From a virus: 32,416 nt of DNA. The notes below the pieces were generated by a model that ran no database searches, was not told the origin of the DNA, and saw nothing but the letters and a program-made list of their open reading frames with translations. The translations under genes and the position numbers were made by a program. The DNA lies in the IMG/VR virus record IMGVR_UViG_3300020450_000059, positions 1-32,416 of that record. The stretch is one strand, 5' to 3'. Below are positions 14,744 to 25,600 of this stretch, piece after piece. The stretch's first letter is position 1; every line of letters starts with the position of its first letter.

Positions 14744-15303
14744 TATACTGCAATGGCTCCTAGATTACTATTAAATTTAGTTTCTGGGCTTGTAATTGTT
14801 CCATAGTCTATCGTTGTATTAAATTGTAAGAAACCTGCATGGCTTAAAATGTTAGGGTTTATTGCTCCAAAATCTAAGTTTGAATCAAAACCTTCATCGC
14901 CTGTTTCTCCCTCTGCAGAAATAGACAACACATTTCCTACCATTTTTGTATCTATTCCAGGTCCACCAATTACACGTAAAGTTTCACCGTCGTCTACGTT
15001 CATGCTTCCATTATCAGTTATTACTAGAAATCCTTGTAAGTTTGCACTTATTTGAATGTCATTACCAGCAACTGATTGTACTGCAACTCCTGTTCCTGCT
15101 GTAAAATTTTTGAATGTTAATTGATCGCCTACTTTGCCTGCAAATACAGCAACGCCTGTTCCTATACCAGCGGCTGTTGTTGCTTCTGGTTGTCGTAAAT
15201 CTAATTCATCAAAGTTTTCATTTACTTTACGAAATGCTTCTCTTAGATCATCACCTGTACCGTCGTTTGCAATATTTCCAATGTTTATGTTCTGTATAGT
15301 CAT
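14743..15303 (-). CDS. Tail structural protein with shared N-terminal module (186 aa)
   Basis: The protein opens with IGNIANDGTGDDLREAFRKVNENFDEL, the clearest copy of a module that also starts the 322-aa and 2484-aa proteins. The rest is beta-rich, with Gly/Thr/Asn repeats such as FTAGTGVAVQSVAGNDIQISA and VIGGPGIDTKMVGNVLSISA, common in phage fibre shafts. It is small, perhaps a cap or linker on the virion. A late promoter lies 18 bases upstream, and it is coupled to the 927-aa gene by TAATG, suggesting the two are made in matched amounts. Confidence 0.75.
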   Translation of the reverse strand: MTIQNINIGNIANDGTGDDLREAFRKVNENFDELDLRQPEATTAAGIGTGVAVFAGKVGDQLTFKNFTAGTGVAVQSVAGNDIQISANLQGFLVITDNGSMNVDDGETLRVIGGPGIDTKMVGNVLSISAEGETGDEGFDSNLDFGAINPNILSHAGFLQFNTTIDYGTITSPETKFNSNLGAIAV

Positions 15304-15321
15304 ATTATTATCCTTATATTG

Positions 15322-15329
15322 TATTTATT
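15322..15329 (-). promoter_or_regulatory. T4-type late promoter (AATAAATA)
   Basis: Minus-strand GGTAATAAATACAA lies directly after the stop of the 2100-aa gene and 18 bases before the 186-aa gene, with AAGGAT in between. It allows transcription of the last structural genes independently of the giant genes. Confidence 0.55.
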
Positions 15330-15332
15330 ACC

Positions 15333-18300
15333 CTAATCTGTAATATTATCTGCGGTAACATTTATTGTCACTGATGCACTATTGTTTAATATAGTAAATA
15401 CTCCGGTCAAACTTACACCATTAATATCAGCACTTGAAACTCCTGTAATTGTATATGGAACATTTGTACCATTTGCAACATTTGTTGTATCTAATGTAAT
15501 TGAAAAACTTTGTCCTTCATTAACACTAGTTGCACTTGAAGTTAATGAGTATGTTGGCGTTTCTGCTTCTGGCTCTGATGTTATACTTGTATCAAGTACC
15601 ATTTTGTATTCTACAAAATTACTCACAGATGTGCTTGTAGTCCCGTTAACTAAGCCTGATGCTGTTGCTGTACTGTCGTCAATTGTCATTCCTGTATCAT
15701 GCTGTGTTAGAGGGGAGTTTCCGTCTACAGTTACACTTCCGTGTACTTCGTATGACCAATCTTCTATATTCACAGTTGTTGTAGTTGTATCTGAATTATT
15801 AATTGGTACACTTGCAATTACACCTCCTACTCTACCTAAACTAGTTTGAGTAGAACTTACACCTTCGCCGCTTACCCAAAGTCTATTATTAGGATTAAGT
15901 GAGTTATCTAAACTACATTTATGTAATGATACATTCAAATTTGCACTTGCACTTGTATGCAAGTTTCTAAATTTTGTATTACTAAGACTAGTGCTGAATG
16001 ATAACACCATACCTCTTTTATTAGTATTTGTACTATCTTTATTTTGTTCTCCTACTGCAATTATTTTATTATTAACAGTATCAAAATCAATATCTCTTAG
16101 TTTAGGTTTAGTTGCTCTGTAATCTCCAGTGATATCTTGTTCACCTATATCATTTATCACCCAGTCAGTTGCAATAATTCCAGTAAGTGGATTAAGTTTA
16201 CAAATATGAGATTGCTCAAAATTTACTTGCGGACTATCAACATGACCAAAACCTATTATAGGATCGTCATTTTCATCTACAGTTATACCTGCAGGATTAA
16301 ATCCTGTTCCTGTTGCTGTAGGTACGTACCAAAATTTATTCCATACTATGCCTAACGAAGAATTAAATTTACGTGCAAATACAGTTTGTTCTGTACCATC
16401 GCTTTTTATTTCTGTACCAACAACATATATATTACCCGATGAATCTACAGTAACATCTTGTGCTTCTCCTTTTTTAGAAGTAGGATTTGCTTTCTTAACA
16501 CCCATTACATCACCATTTGTAATGTTTACTTTAATAAGCCACATACCGCTATCAAAATTTTGTAAGTAGTTTGCACCAACTGCAATTATGTTGCCGTCAT
16601 TTGCAAATGTCATAGCCTTTATTGCTAATGCATTTCCATCACTATCTGAATAGTTACGTTGCCATTGAGCAGTACCTGATGCATTTAATTTTGTTATATA
16701 TGCATCACTAGGATAATCAGCACTTGGTGTATTAGTTTCCCAATTCCATGAACCACTATATCCTACGTAAATATTTTCTGCACTATCTACTACTGCACCT
16801 GTTACAATATAATTTTGGGTAAATGTACGCCTCCAAATTGGAGATCCTCTGTCGGTATATTTTATTAATGCACAAGTTTTATTTGAACCGCTATCTAATT
16901 GTTCAATTGCAATCGAGGCTCCGCTTCCTGCGTGTGCAACAAATTGAAATGTTGTATTTGCAGAACGTGAAGTAGTAGGTCCATAATGTGTTGTTGTCCA
17001 ATGCTTGTCAGAAATATAAATTTCTCCATTCATATCATTGTGAATACTACATTGATAATATTTACGTCCACCAACTGTAGGTGTATAGGTTATAGTACCG
17101 TTTACAGTTCCTTGATTGACTACACCATTTGTTTGATTTGCTGTTCCGCTACCTTGTACATCTTTAATAAAGAACGGATGTCCTGATGCATTAATTGTCC
17201 AATTTATTGTGTCCCCTCTATCATACACAACTCCTGGATTTTGTCCACTAATTGATCCGTTTCTATCACTTCCTGAATTCCATACATACCCAGATGCTCC
17301 ACTATTGGTTACTGTACCTGTGAATGCTTCTTGTGTACCATCGCTTGTATCATTAATTGCGACCGTTTTTGATTGTGCATTATCTGTCATAAATGGCAGA
17401 TAGTGATTGTCGTCTTCTTGTGTTGTTGCTGTTAAACTTTCAATTAGTTTAAAATTAAATGTTTCTGCACCATCAAATGTATCGTCTGCTGTAACTGTAA
17501 AAGTTTTACTATTTGCAACTTGTGTAAGCGAACCTCTAATGTTTCCGTAAGTTGTAACTAATCCAGTCATATCAATATCAGTAGTAGCAACACCTGTTAC
17601 TTCAAATGGTATTGGAAGTTGCGGATCAGTAGTACTAAGATTGTTATTTGTAGTAATACTAAATGTACTGCCTTCGTTTGCACTAGTTTTATTTGATGCA
17701 AGTGTATATTGCGGTGCTTCAAATTTATCTCTGCTACCTGGATACATTATCCATATACCGCCGGACTGTCCAGTTTCTGCTCTAGTTTGACTTCCTGATG
17801 TAGCAAGTCCCATAACCATTACGCCACCTGCACCGCCACCTACTTCATGACTTGTTACTGCTGGCGATACTGTATCTACGTTATTTCCTTTTTGTCCTGC
17901 AACACCTGATGTAGTTCGAGTAGTTCCTGGAACTGAAATTGTAGGAACAGTTATGTTTGCATGATCACCTCTAAGTCCTGTAAGTTTTCTTGTTAGTGTT
18001 GTACCACCACCTCCTGCACCAAAAGTAATTCCTGTACCACTTGTCCAGTTATCAGTAAAACCGTGTCCACCTCCTGTACCGGCAGTTTGTTGAGGTCTTA
18101 GTTTTACATTGCCTTCTTCATATAATTTTATTTCTGCAAGTTTTGTTGTGTTTAAGTCTGTAGCATTTGTTGCCACGCCACCTCTAAATTCTATAATAGT
18201 TACTGTGTCAGTTGAACTAGTAAAACTGCCACTTAGTGCAAAACTAGATCCTCCATAATCTGCTGTACTTGCAAATGTTGTTGTAGTAGCAAATGCATAT

Positions 18301-21300
18301 ACTACATCATTCGCACCATCTAAAATTGCTGTTGCAGTTGAACCAAAATCTTTTGATGTACTTTGATAAACATACTTAGGAGCGTCTGTACCGTTACGCA
18401 CAAGTATATAGTAAGCATCATAATCTTGATTGCCATTTGAACTGTCTACCCATGTTGCACTTGTAGATAAAATATCTGCAAATTTCTTTTGTAAAAGATA
18501 TGTGTATTCGTTTGGATAACTTGCTGATCCTCCAGGTCTTACGTCAATTTTTACTCTGACTCCGCCTACATGGCTTATGGCTTTACATATTATATTACCA
18601 GTTGTGCTTGTGGTCCAATTGTAAGGTGATGTTTCTGCATTGCTGTAACCTAAAAGAGTATTGTATGGTTGTCCAGGTCCGCCTACAGCACCTGCACCAG
18701 CGCCGCCTCCGCCACCGCCAACAACTGCACCGTCTAAGTTATATCTATATGAGTCTCCACCTTGGCCTCCTGCTTTGCTTATAGTAAATGGTCCTGTTGT
18801 AGTACCACCTAAGCCACCCGCTTTGCGTTCATACACTGATAGACTATTCATTGCGACTGATGGACTTGTTTTTCCACCCCCGGCTATATAGTTTTGTCCA
18901 TTACATATAAAACTTGTGTCTCCACCATCGTTATTACCTGCACCACCTGCACCTATCGTATAGGTTAAAGTTTCACCAGGAGTAACACTTAGGTTATTAC
19001 TAATACCTAAAGCACCTGCTCCTCCTCCACCAGTCATTTGTCCTGCTCCTAGTGCGGATATTGTACCACAACCTGCTCCACCACCTACAGCCATAACACT
19101 TATACTTGTTACTCCTGCTGGTATTGTAAAACTACCAGAGCCTGGTGTTGTTATAATTTCATCTCCTGCTACTAATGTTGTACTTGTATCGTTAATTGTA
19201 ACTGATGCTGAGATGCCTGAAATTGTTGTTAAAGTTATTGTAAATGTTTCTGTACCTTCTGTAGTAAAATCTTCTGCTATTGTAAAACTTTGTGTAGTTT
19301 GTGTTCCTGTTACATAATTGCCACTTATAGATCCTGCAGATAAATCTGTTGCACTTATTCCTGTGACTGTGTAAGGTAAAGTTACACCTGGTATACCATT
19401 TTCAACAATCAAATCAACATCAAATGATTGTCCTTCATTTACTGAACCTGCTGTTGCAACTAAATTATAGGTAATAGGTGAGTTACTTGTGTCGTTAATT
19501 TGTACACCTAGTGTTTCACCTGCCGCAGAAAATGTTAATGTTTCTGTACCTTCTAATAATCCGTCAGCAGTTATTACGTATGTACGAGACATATCACTAC
19601 CAACAGTCAGTGTTCCTGATAACGGTTCATCACTAATATCTGCACTAGATACTCCAGTAATTGTATAAGGAATGGTTGTTCCTGATAAAACATTATTTGC
19701 TGTTAATGTAATAGTAGTTGACTCGCCTTCTCCTAAACTATCACGTGTACTTGCTAATGAATAGGTTGCACTTGGCTTACTAGTATCGTTAATTGTTACA
19801 CTTACATTTTTTCCTGCAACTTCATTTAGTGAAAGAGTGAATGTTTCGTTTCCATCGTCAAAGAAATTATCTGCTGTAGTTGTAAAAGTTAAAATTTGGT
19901 TTGTGCCTATAATAAAGTTGCCGGTTAAAGATGCATCTGAAATGTCAGATGATTCAACACCAGTAATTGTGTACGGAATAATTGTGCCATTCACAAGTCC
20001 TGTTGTTGTCAACGTAATTGTAAAACTTTGTCCTTCGTCTACACTTGAAGCACTTGCTGTCAGAGCATAAGTTGCTTCTACTGCACCTTCTTCTGCTACA
20101 ATAGTTTCATCACCTGCAATAGTCAAAACATCTGGATCGTTATAAGTTTGATGTGCGTATCTGTTAGTTCCGCCCATTAAACTTCTATAATTAGTATAGT
20201 CCGATCCGGTGTTACCATTTTCATTTAATTGTTCTTTGGCATTTGTTGTTATCCATGATTTATGTTGTGCCGGTGTTGCATTAGGTTGTATTTCTGCATA
20301 AGTTGTAACAAGTCCTGCTATTTGAGGTGATGCCATAGATGTTCCACCTATGTTCGCAATTCTAAATGCTGTTGTTCCATATTGTGCATCTGTAAATCTA
20401 TTTGTTGTACTTGTTGAACTAAAAATATTTGTACCTGGTGCGTATACATCAACTCCAGGACCTTTTTCACTGCTTTGTGCTATTTGTTCTTTACCACCAG
20501 AATCTAATGCACTATCGATATTTCCAACCATGATAGCGTTTGTTGAATAAGGAGATGAGCCTCTATGGTAGTATTTTGTTTGTCCGAAACTATTTGTGTA
20601 ATAGTTATTGTAATCTGGATCACTTGCTGTAGCAATTTTATGATAGTTGTTACCTGCGGCAATACATACTACAACTCCTGCTTCTATTAATTCATCGACG
20701 TCAGCATCTACTGATGCTACTCTTATAGGATGTCTATAACCTGATCCATCAAATGCACCTGTCATTCCGTAGGCTGTAAGTTTAGAATTACCTGTCCAAG
20801 GTGTGCCTCTATAGTTACCGCCAGTAATACTGAAATATCTACTAAAGTAACCCCAACTCATGTTTATTACTGTAGGACGTTTTACTCCAGTCAACACATC
20901 CGGAGTCTTTGCTTTGTGCCATTCTTTAACGACATCAAATATATCACTAATAGACATACCGTTGTTTGGATCTTGCGATCCTTGTAGTCCTGCAATTTTT
21001 ATTGAATAAATTTTTGAGTTCTTTGCCCAACCGTATGTTTTACCTGCCGCAATACCTGCAACGTGTGTACCGTGCCCGTCGTAGTCTGTATAGAACCCTG
21101 CTGGTAATGTTCCACTTACTACTGACTGTGCTTGATACCAATCAATTTCTTGTACTCTACTATTACCAAATGAATCTTGAAACTCTGGATGGTCTGCTTG
21201 TATTCCTGAATCTTGTACAATAAAGTCAACACCTGTACCTGTAAGTGTGTGATCATATCCGCCAACAACTGCACCGCTTGAATTATAAGGATTTGCTAAC

Positions 21301-21635
21301 GCACTCATTCTACGCAATCCCCAATTTATATTATCTCCTGAAGTTGCTGTAGATTTATCAAAATTTCCTGTTTGTGTTGCAAATCTTTCAATTCCAATAT
21401 CATCACGCAAGTCTGGTCTTAGTTCAACTGCTTCTACACGTTCATCATATTGTAATACATCTGCTTCTACATCAGTAAGCATGTAATGGGTGTTTCTTAT
21501 ACTTGCAGGTCTTTCGTTTGCAACTGTAACTGCCTTTGGTGGAACATAAGGTAGCATGTTATCAGCAATCATATCTTGTCTAAATGCTGTTGGATCTACA
21601 CCTTGTTTTAGTGTTACAATGTATTCTTTTTCCAT
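15333..21635 (-). CDS. Giant virion protein with subtilisin-like protease and multi-domain shaft (2100 aa)
   Basis: The N-terminus (about 3-75) resembles an inhibitor-I9 propeptide, then a S8 subtilase domain (about 100-470) has a complete triad: Asp142 in VQDSG, His188 in DGHGTHVAG, Ser433 in GGTSMASP, with oxyanion Asn329 in AAGNN. Three Calx-beta-like modules follow (521-617, 621-715, 720-815), then a glycine-rich region (825-990) interrupted by an inserted beta domain (about 990-1180), more glycine-rich sequence, another Calx-beta-like module (1308-1430), a cupredoxin-like domain (His1485, Cys1528, His1531, Met1534), a propeller-like repeat region (about 1540-1930) and a last, truncated Calx-beta module. 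It likely belongs to the tail, where it could cleave host surface proteins or process virion parts. No signal peptide is seen. Confidence 0.88.
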   Translation of the reverse strand: MEKEYIVTLKQGVDPTAFRQDMIADNMLPYVPPKAVTVANERPASIRNTHYMLTDVEADVLQYDERVEAVELRPDLRDDIGIERFATQTGNFDKSTATSGDNINWGLRRMSALANPYNSSGAVVGGYDHTLTGTGVDFIVQDSGIQADHPEFQDSFGNSRVQEIDWYQAQSVVSGTLPAGFYTDYDGHGTHVAGIAAGKTYGWAKNSKIYSIKIAGLQGSQDPNNGMSISDIFDVVKEWHKAKTPDVLTGVKRPTVINMSWGYFSRYFSITGGNYRGTPWTGNSKLTAYGMTGAFDGSGYRHPIRVASVDADVDELIEAGVVVCIAAGNNYHKIATASDPDYNNYYTNSFGQTKYYHRGSSPYSTNAIMVGNIDSALDSGGKEQIAQSSEKGPGVDVYAPGTNIFSSTSTTNRFTDAQYGTTAFRIANIGGTSMASPQIAGLVTTYAEIQPNATPAQHKSWITTNAKEQLNENGNTGSDYTNYRSLMGGTNRYAHQTYNDPDVLTIAGDETIVAEEGAVEATYALTASASSVDEGQSFTITLTTTGLVNGTIIPYTITGVESSDISDASLTGNFIIGTNQILTFTTTADNFFDDGNETFTLSLNEVAGKNVSVTINDTSKPSATYSLASTRDSLGEGESTTITLTANNVLSGTTIPYTITGVSSADISDEPLSGTLTVGSDMSRTYVITADGLLEGTETLTFSAAGETLGVQINDTSNSPITYNLVATAGSVNEGQSFDVDLIVENGIPGVTLPYTVTGISATDLSAGSISGNYVTGTQTTQSFTIAEDFTTEGTETFTITLTTISGISASVTINDTSTTLVAGDEIITTPGSGSFTIPAGVTSISVMAVGGGAGCGTISALGAGQMTGGGGAGALGISNNLSVTPGETLTYTIGAGGAGNNDGGDTSFICNGQNYIAGGGKTSPSVAMNSLSVYERKAGGLGGTTTGPFTISKAGGQGGDSYRYNLDGAVVGGGGGGAGAGAVGGPGQPYNTLLGYSNAETSPYNWTTSTTGNIICKAISHVGGVRVKIDVRPGGSASYPNEYTYLLQKKFADILSTSATWVDSSNGNQDYDAYYILVRNGTDAPKYVYQSTSKDFGSTATAILDGANDVVYAFATTTTFASTADYGGSSFALSGSFTSSTDTVTIIEFRGGVATNATDLNTTKLAEIKLYEEGNVKLRPQQTAGTGGGHGFTDNWTSGTGITFGAGGGGTTLTRKLTGLRGDHANITVPTISVPGTTRTTSGVAGQKGNNVDTVSPAVTSHEVGGGAGGVMVMGLATSGSQTRAETGQSGGIWIMYPGSRDKFEAPQYTLASNKTSANEGSTFSITTNNNLSTTDPQLPIPFEVTGVATTDIDMTGLVTTYGNIRGSLTQVANSKTFTVTADDTFDGAETFNFKLIESLTATTQEDDNHYLPFMTDNAQSKTVAINDTSDGTQEAFTGTVTNSGASGYVWNSGSDRNGSISGQNPGVVYDRGDTINWTINASGHPFFIKDVQGSGTANQTNGVVNQGTVNGTITYTPTVGGRKYYQCSIHNDMNGEIYISDKHWTTTHYGPTTSRSANTTFQFVAHAGSGASIAIEQLDSGSNKTCALIKYTDRGSPIWRRTFTQNYIVTGAVVDSAENIYVGYSGSWNWETNTPSADYPSDAYITKLNASGTAQWQRNYSDSDGNALAIKAMTFANDGNIIAVGANYLQNFDSGMWLIKVNITNGDVMGVKKANPTSKKGEAQDVTVDSSGNIYVVGTEIKSDGTEQTVFARKFNSSLGIVWNKFWYVPTATGTGFNPAGITVDENDDPIIGFGHVDSPQVNFEQSHICKLNPLTGIIATDWVINDIGEQDITGDYRATKPKLRDIDFDTVNNKIIAVGEQNKDSTNTNKRGMVLSFSTSLSNTKFRNLHTSASANLNVSLHKCSLDNSLNPNNRLWVSGEGVSSTQTSLGRVGGVIASVPINNSDTTTTTVNIEDWSYEVHGSVTVDGNSPLTQHDTGMTIDDSTATASGLVNGTTSTSVSNFVEYKMVLDTSITSEPEAETPTYSLTSSATSVNEGQSFSITLDTTNVANGTNVPYTITGVSSADINGVSLTGVFTILNNSASVTINVTADNITD
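19191..20075 (-). repeat. Tandem Calx-beta-like modules in the 2100-aa protein
   Basis: Three consecutive modules of about 96 residues occupy 19785-20075, 19491-19775 and 19191-19478. Each has the pattern ATYxLxA, then EGQSF or EGEST, then IPYTITGVxxxDIS, TADxxxEGxETFT and SVTINDTS. Further copies lie at 17346-17714 and, truncated, at 15336-15557. Confidence 0.8.
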
Positions 21636-21647
21636 CGACTAAATCCT

Positions 21648-22616
21648 TTAAAGTGCGGCTATACGTGTTTTGAAGTCTGCAAAGTCTGTGCTATTAGCAA
21701 CTTCTGTTTTCAAGGTTGCTAAGGTAAGTGTTTCTACAACTGGTGCAACAAAAGCATAACCTGTTGCTGATTTAACAAGCATATCTCCTAAGTTTCCTCC
21801 TGCAACTAAATCACCTATGCTACTTGGAATAACGTTGGTTGCATCATTCAATTGACTTACATCTGTCTTAATTACATTTGTTGTATCTGTTAAGTTTGAA
21901 AGATCAGTTGGTATAACATTACCTACATCTGTAAGTTCACCTACATCCTGTAGAGTCATCTTTCTCCAAGCACCGTTTACATATGCTTCTAAATGTCCTA
22001 GTGTTGTGTTAACAACCATAAACCCTTCTGTTGTGAATCCACTTCGCCCTGCTGTTGTATAACTTGGTGGAACAAGTTTTGTAAACGCATTTACATCTAA
22101 GTTACCATTGATATTTACTGTTGAACTGTTGTGACCCATTTCAATGTTACCACTTTGTGTATCATAACCAATGTGTATGTCTTGTCCTTGTGTGCGTAGT
22201 GCAATATCTGAATTAGAATAAAGTACAACCCCGTTTGAACTAACTTGAACATAATCTTCTGCAGAACTTTCTTGCAGTGTAATAACACCTTGTGCGTCTA
22301 GTGTAATGTTTGCATTAACACCTGTGTTTGTAGTTGTTATATCTATATTTTGGTCTTGCACTATCCAAGAAGGACTTGCTATAGGACCTACAATTTTACT
22401 GTTGTTACCGTCAACAAGTAATGTACTATCAGTGCCATGTACACTACCAATTGTATCAACAATTAGTGTACCACCGCCTGTTTGTGCTGATCTAATTTGT
22501 TTTATATCAACATATAGTTCATCAAAGTTATCATTTACTTTATCAAACGCTGTGCGTAACGGATCACCATCACCTTTGTTTGGACTAGTACCTAAGTTAA
22601 TTACTTGCTTTGCCAT
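21648..22616 (-). CDS. Tail structural protein with shared N-terminal module (322 aa)
   Basis: The start carries LGTSPNKGDGDPLRTAFDKVNDNFDELY, matching the N-terminal modules of the neighbouring tail genes. Residues about 45-200 are beta-rich with Asn/Gly/Thr, including NINGNLDVNAFTKLVPPSYTTAGR, as in fibre shafts. Residues about 240-290 form four LxD-based repeats (DVGELTDVGNVIPTDLSNLTD and following), and the C-terminus is helical. It is coupled to the 2484-aa gene by TAATG and precedes the subtilase gene by 12 bases. It probably links or caps the large fibre; no enzyme motif is visible. Confidence 0.75.
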   Translation of the reverse strand: MAKQVINLGTSPNKGDGDPLRTAFDKVNDNFDELYVDIKQIRSAQTGGGTLIVDTIGSVHGTDSTLLVDGNNSKIVGPIASPSWIVQDQNIDITTTNTGVNANITLDAQGVITLQESSAEDYVQVSSNGVVLYSNSDIALRTQGQDIHIGYDTQSGNIEMGHNSSTVNINGNLDVNAFTKLVPPSYTTAGRSGFTTEGFMVVNTTLGHLEAYVNGAWRKMTLQDVGELTDVGNVIPTDLSNLTDTTNVIKTDVSQLNDATNVIPSSIGDLVAGGNLGDMLVKSATGYAFVAPVVETLTLATLKTEVANSTDFADFKTRIAAL

Positions 22617-25600
22617 TACACTTTCCCTACTACTATTTCGATTGTTCCTCTTTCAGTTGTGTCTTTGGTTTCCATTGCTTTACCAATGACTGTACCTACT
22701 TCTGGATTGTTGTTGACTATTGCATACCCGGCAATAGCACTTGACACTAATATATCTCCAGGTTGTGTTTTGCCAATAACTTTGCAAGGAACTCTACCTG
22801 TCAATGCAACCGGAGTTACAAACTCACCTGTTAAATCACTGTTCATTAAGTATGCTGGTTTCTCACTTACAACACCAATAACTTTTGTATCACCTTTAGT
22901 TGTAGTTGTTGTAATTTCTTTTGCACCACCTAGTATAATAACTGTTCCTGGTTCGTATTCTGTATCTGCTGAATAGTTTTCTGCCAAGTCAGCGTATCTT
23001 GCTTTAGTTGCTATACCATCAAATGTAGTTGCATAAACTGTATTGTATTTTGCAGTACCTGAACCAATGTTGTACGTATTGTTTACATCAGGTATAACTC
23101 CTGTGTTGCTAAATTTAAATGGAACAACACCACCTGTAACCATTCCAAGTTCGCCTGATGCTGTTTTACCTGTACCAGTACCTATTGCGATACCTGTACC
23201 TGCATCATTTGTTGCTTCAACAAAGTTTGATTTAATCCATGCTGAACTTAAACGACTTGCTCCAGAAAAAGTTGAATTTGATTGTAATGTACTTTGTGTA
23301 TTTGCACCACTAGCACCAATATCGATGCTTGCGGCAAATTCTGCTGTAATTGCACTTGTACCTGTTGCTTCAAAAATTTGTGCACCACCTGGTGTCAACA
23401 TTTCAATAGTTGTAGCCGCTCCTGACTTAGGTTGTAAAATTGTGTAACTGTCATCTGTACCAACAATAAGACCGGTAGTTCTTATTTTACCATCACTTTT
23501 AGTTAAAACAAGACTATCATTACCACCAGTAGCAGTAATTGGAACTTCTGCTGGAACTGCTGAAGCATTTGAAATATTACCTAATGCTGTTAAACTGCTG
23601 ATTTCTTCGATATCTGCTAAATCAACACTTCCTGCCTTAAGTGTTACCCAACCATGTGTAACATCAAAATCACCACTATCAAATTTAGCAAGACCTAGTA
23701 AACTTTGATCAAAACTACCTGGAGCCGCCGCTGAAGTATCTGCCGCCTGTAATGATAATTTACTTTGTTCAATACCTGCATCACTCTTGACATCAGCATT
23801 TATAATAGTGTTGTCTTTGATCATGTATTGAACATCAAGATAATCAGCCGCCGGATTAACTGTAAATTCAAGTTGACTACTGCTTGAGACTCTACCATTT
23901 GCTTTTTCTAACATAGGTGCAATACCTACACCTTCTCCTACTGGTCTTGTAACATTACCTGTAGTACCTGTAATACTTGCTGTTAAGATTTGCCCTGTTC
24001 CAGTTACAGTATTAATTGTAATAGTTGCATCGTTTGCCGGTGAAACACCTCCTGGAAATGCTGTGCCAGGAACTGTAAAAGTTTCTCCTACTACATATCC
24101 AGTTCCTGCGTTTCCAATTAATTGAATACCAAAATTTAAACCAGATGATATCCAAAAGTTTGCATCAACACCTGCCGCAGTATTTGACGTTAAGTATGGA
24201 ACTCCTAATCCTCTTTGTAAATGGTCTTGTGCTATGTCAGTTTCATTTCCTGAAAATGCTGTTCCACCTAATGTAGCATCATCGTAAGTAATCTTTATAA
24301 CAGCACCTTCCACTGGATCTGTTATACTTTCTACTCTACGAACCCAACCTTTGGCTGTGCCACTTGTAATAATACTATCTTGGAATGTTGTTGTAAAAGG
24401 TCCGTCTGTAATTGTTCCGCCGTTAATGTATAATATTTTGTCTCCGGAGTAATGAACAAGTTGTCCTTTGTATGCAAATTGATCTGAAAAGCCACTGTCA
24501 ATAGATGCTTTGCGAATAGATGTATCACGCAAATTATCAAATTGGCTATTTCCTGCCGCAACATTATCAACATATGCTTTATTAACTGCATCCGAATCTT
24601 GTGTAGGTGCTAGAAGATTGATTATTTTTTTACTACCCATGTTCAAGTTACCAGTCATAGCCGCATGTCCGTCTCTTGGAAGCGTACCACCACCTATAAC
24701 ATTGTTTACAGGTAAACCATTATGATCCCAACCTAAACGTCTATTAACATAACCACGTACTGCGTTTTGTGTTGGCACAATATCAGAACCGTTTTGCGTC
24801 ATACCATCGTCAGTGCTAAATTCACTAACAACAACACCACGTTTGAAACCTATACCATCTAAGTTACTTAGGGCAATACTACCTGCAAAAGTAACTGTAC
24901 CTGTACCTTGGTCAACTGTAAAGAATCTACCAACACGGAAGAAACCATCTTGGTCAGTACTTACATAAAATACTCTACCTTTTGAACGCTCTTGTACTTC
25001 ATAAGATTGATTTGGTGCTCTTGGTGCACCTAGTAGTACGTTTGGATAGTTACTTGTGTTATAAGATCCTGTACCAACATCCAAGAAGTCGTGTCCTGTT
25101 GCTCTTGTAAGTGAAATATTAATTGTAATATCACCTGGAGATCCTGCTGGCAAACCAATTCTAAATGTATTTTCTTGTCCGCCACTTAAATTAACTGGAA
25201 GATGAATACCTGTTGCATTGTTTGTTAAGTTATGGTCAAGTTTACCACTTGGGTTTGTTGCGTCAGTTATGTCTTCAATCTTGATAACTGCATAACCAAC
25301 AAAGTCTAAGTAATCAACAACTCTATGTGTTTTACCTTCCCATGTAAAGATCATGTCACCTCTACGTAATCTTGCAATATCTGAAACTTCTGTAAGTTCA
25401 TTGATAGCAATACCTACATCACCTTTAGTTGCACCTAATGTAGTACCACCAAAGCCTACTGCCGGAGTTAAACTTGTTCTAGTTTGATCTACAATTACTC
25501 TTACATAATCATAAGTTGCATCAAATCCCATTAAGATTTCATCTGCAGGTAAATTTTCTCCTGTAGTTTCTGTTGTTGTAAATTCTGTAGTTCTATAAGT

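Noticed and set aside
15333-15360. Read-through or frameshift extending the 2100-aa protein past its stop
   Set aside because: The bases after TAG encode no Calx-beta continuation in any frame I read, and a late promoter and the next gene follow at once.
15382-15849. 155-aa plus-strand frame inside the 2100-aa gene
   Set aside because: No ribosome site; its Val/Ser/Thr/Pro-rich translation is the expected mirror of repeated Thr/Asn/Ser codons in the sense gene.
23043-23447. 134-aa plus-strand frame inside the 2484-aa gene
   Set aside because: Antisense shadow of the fibre gene with biased composition and no start signals.
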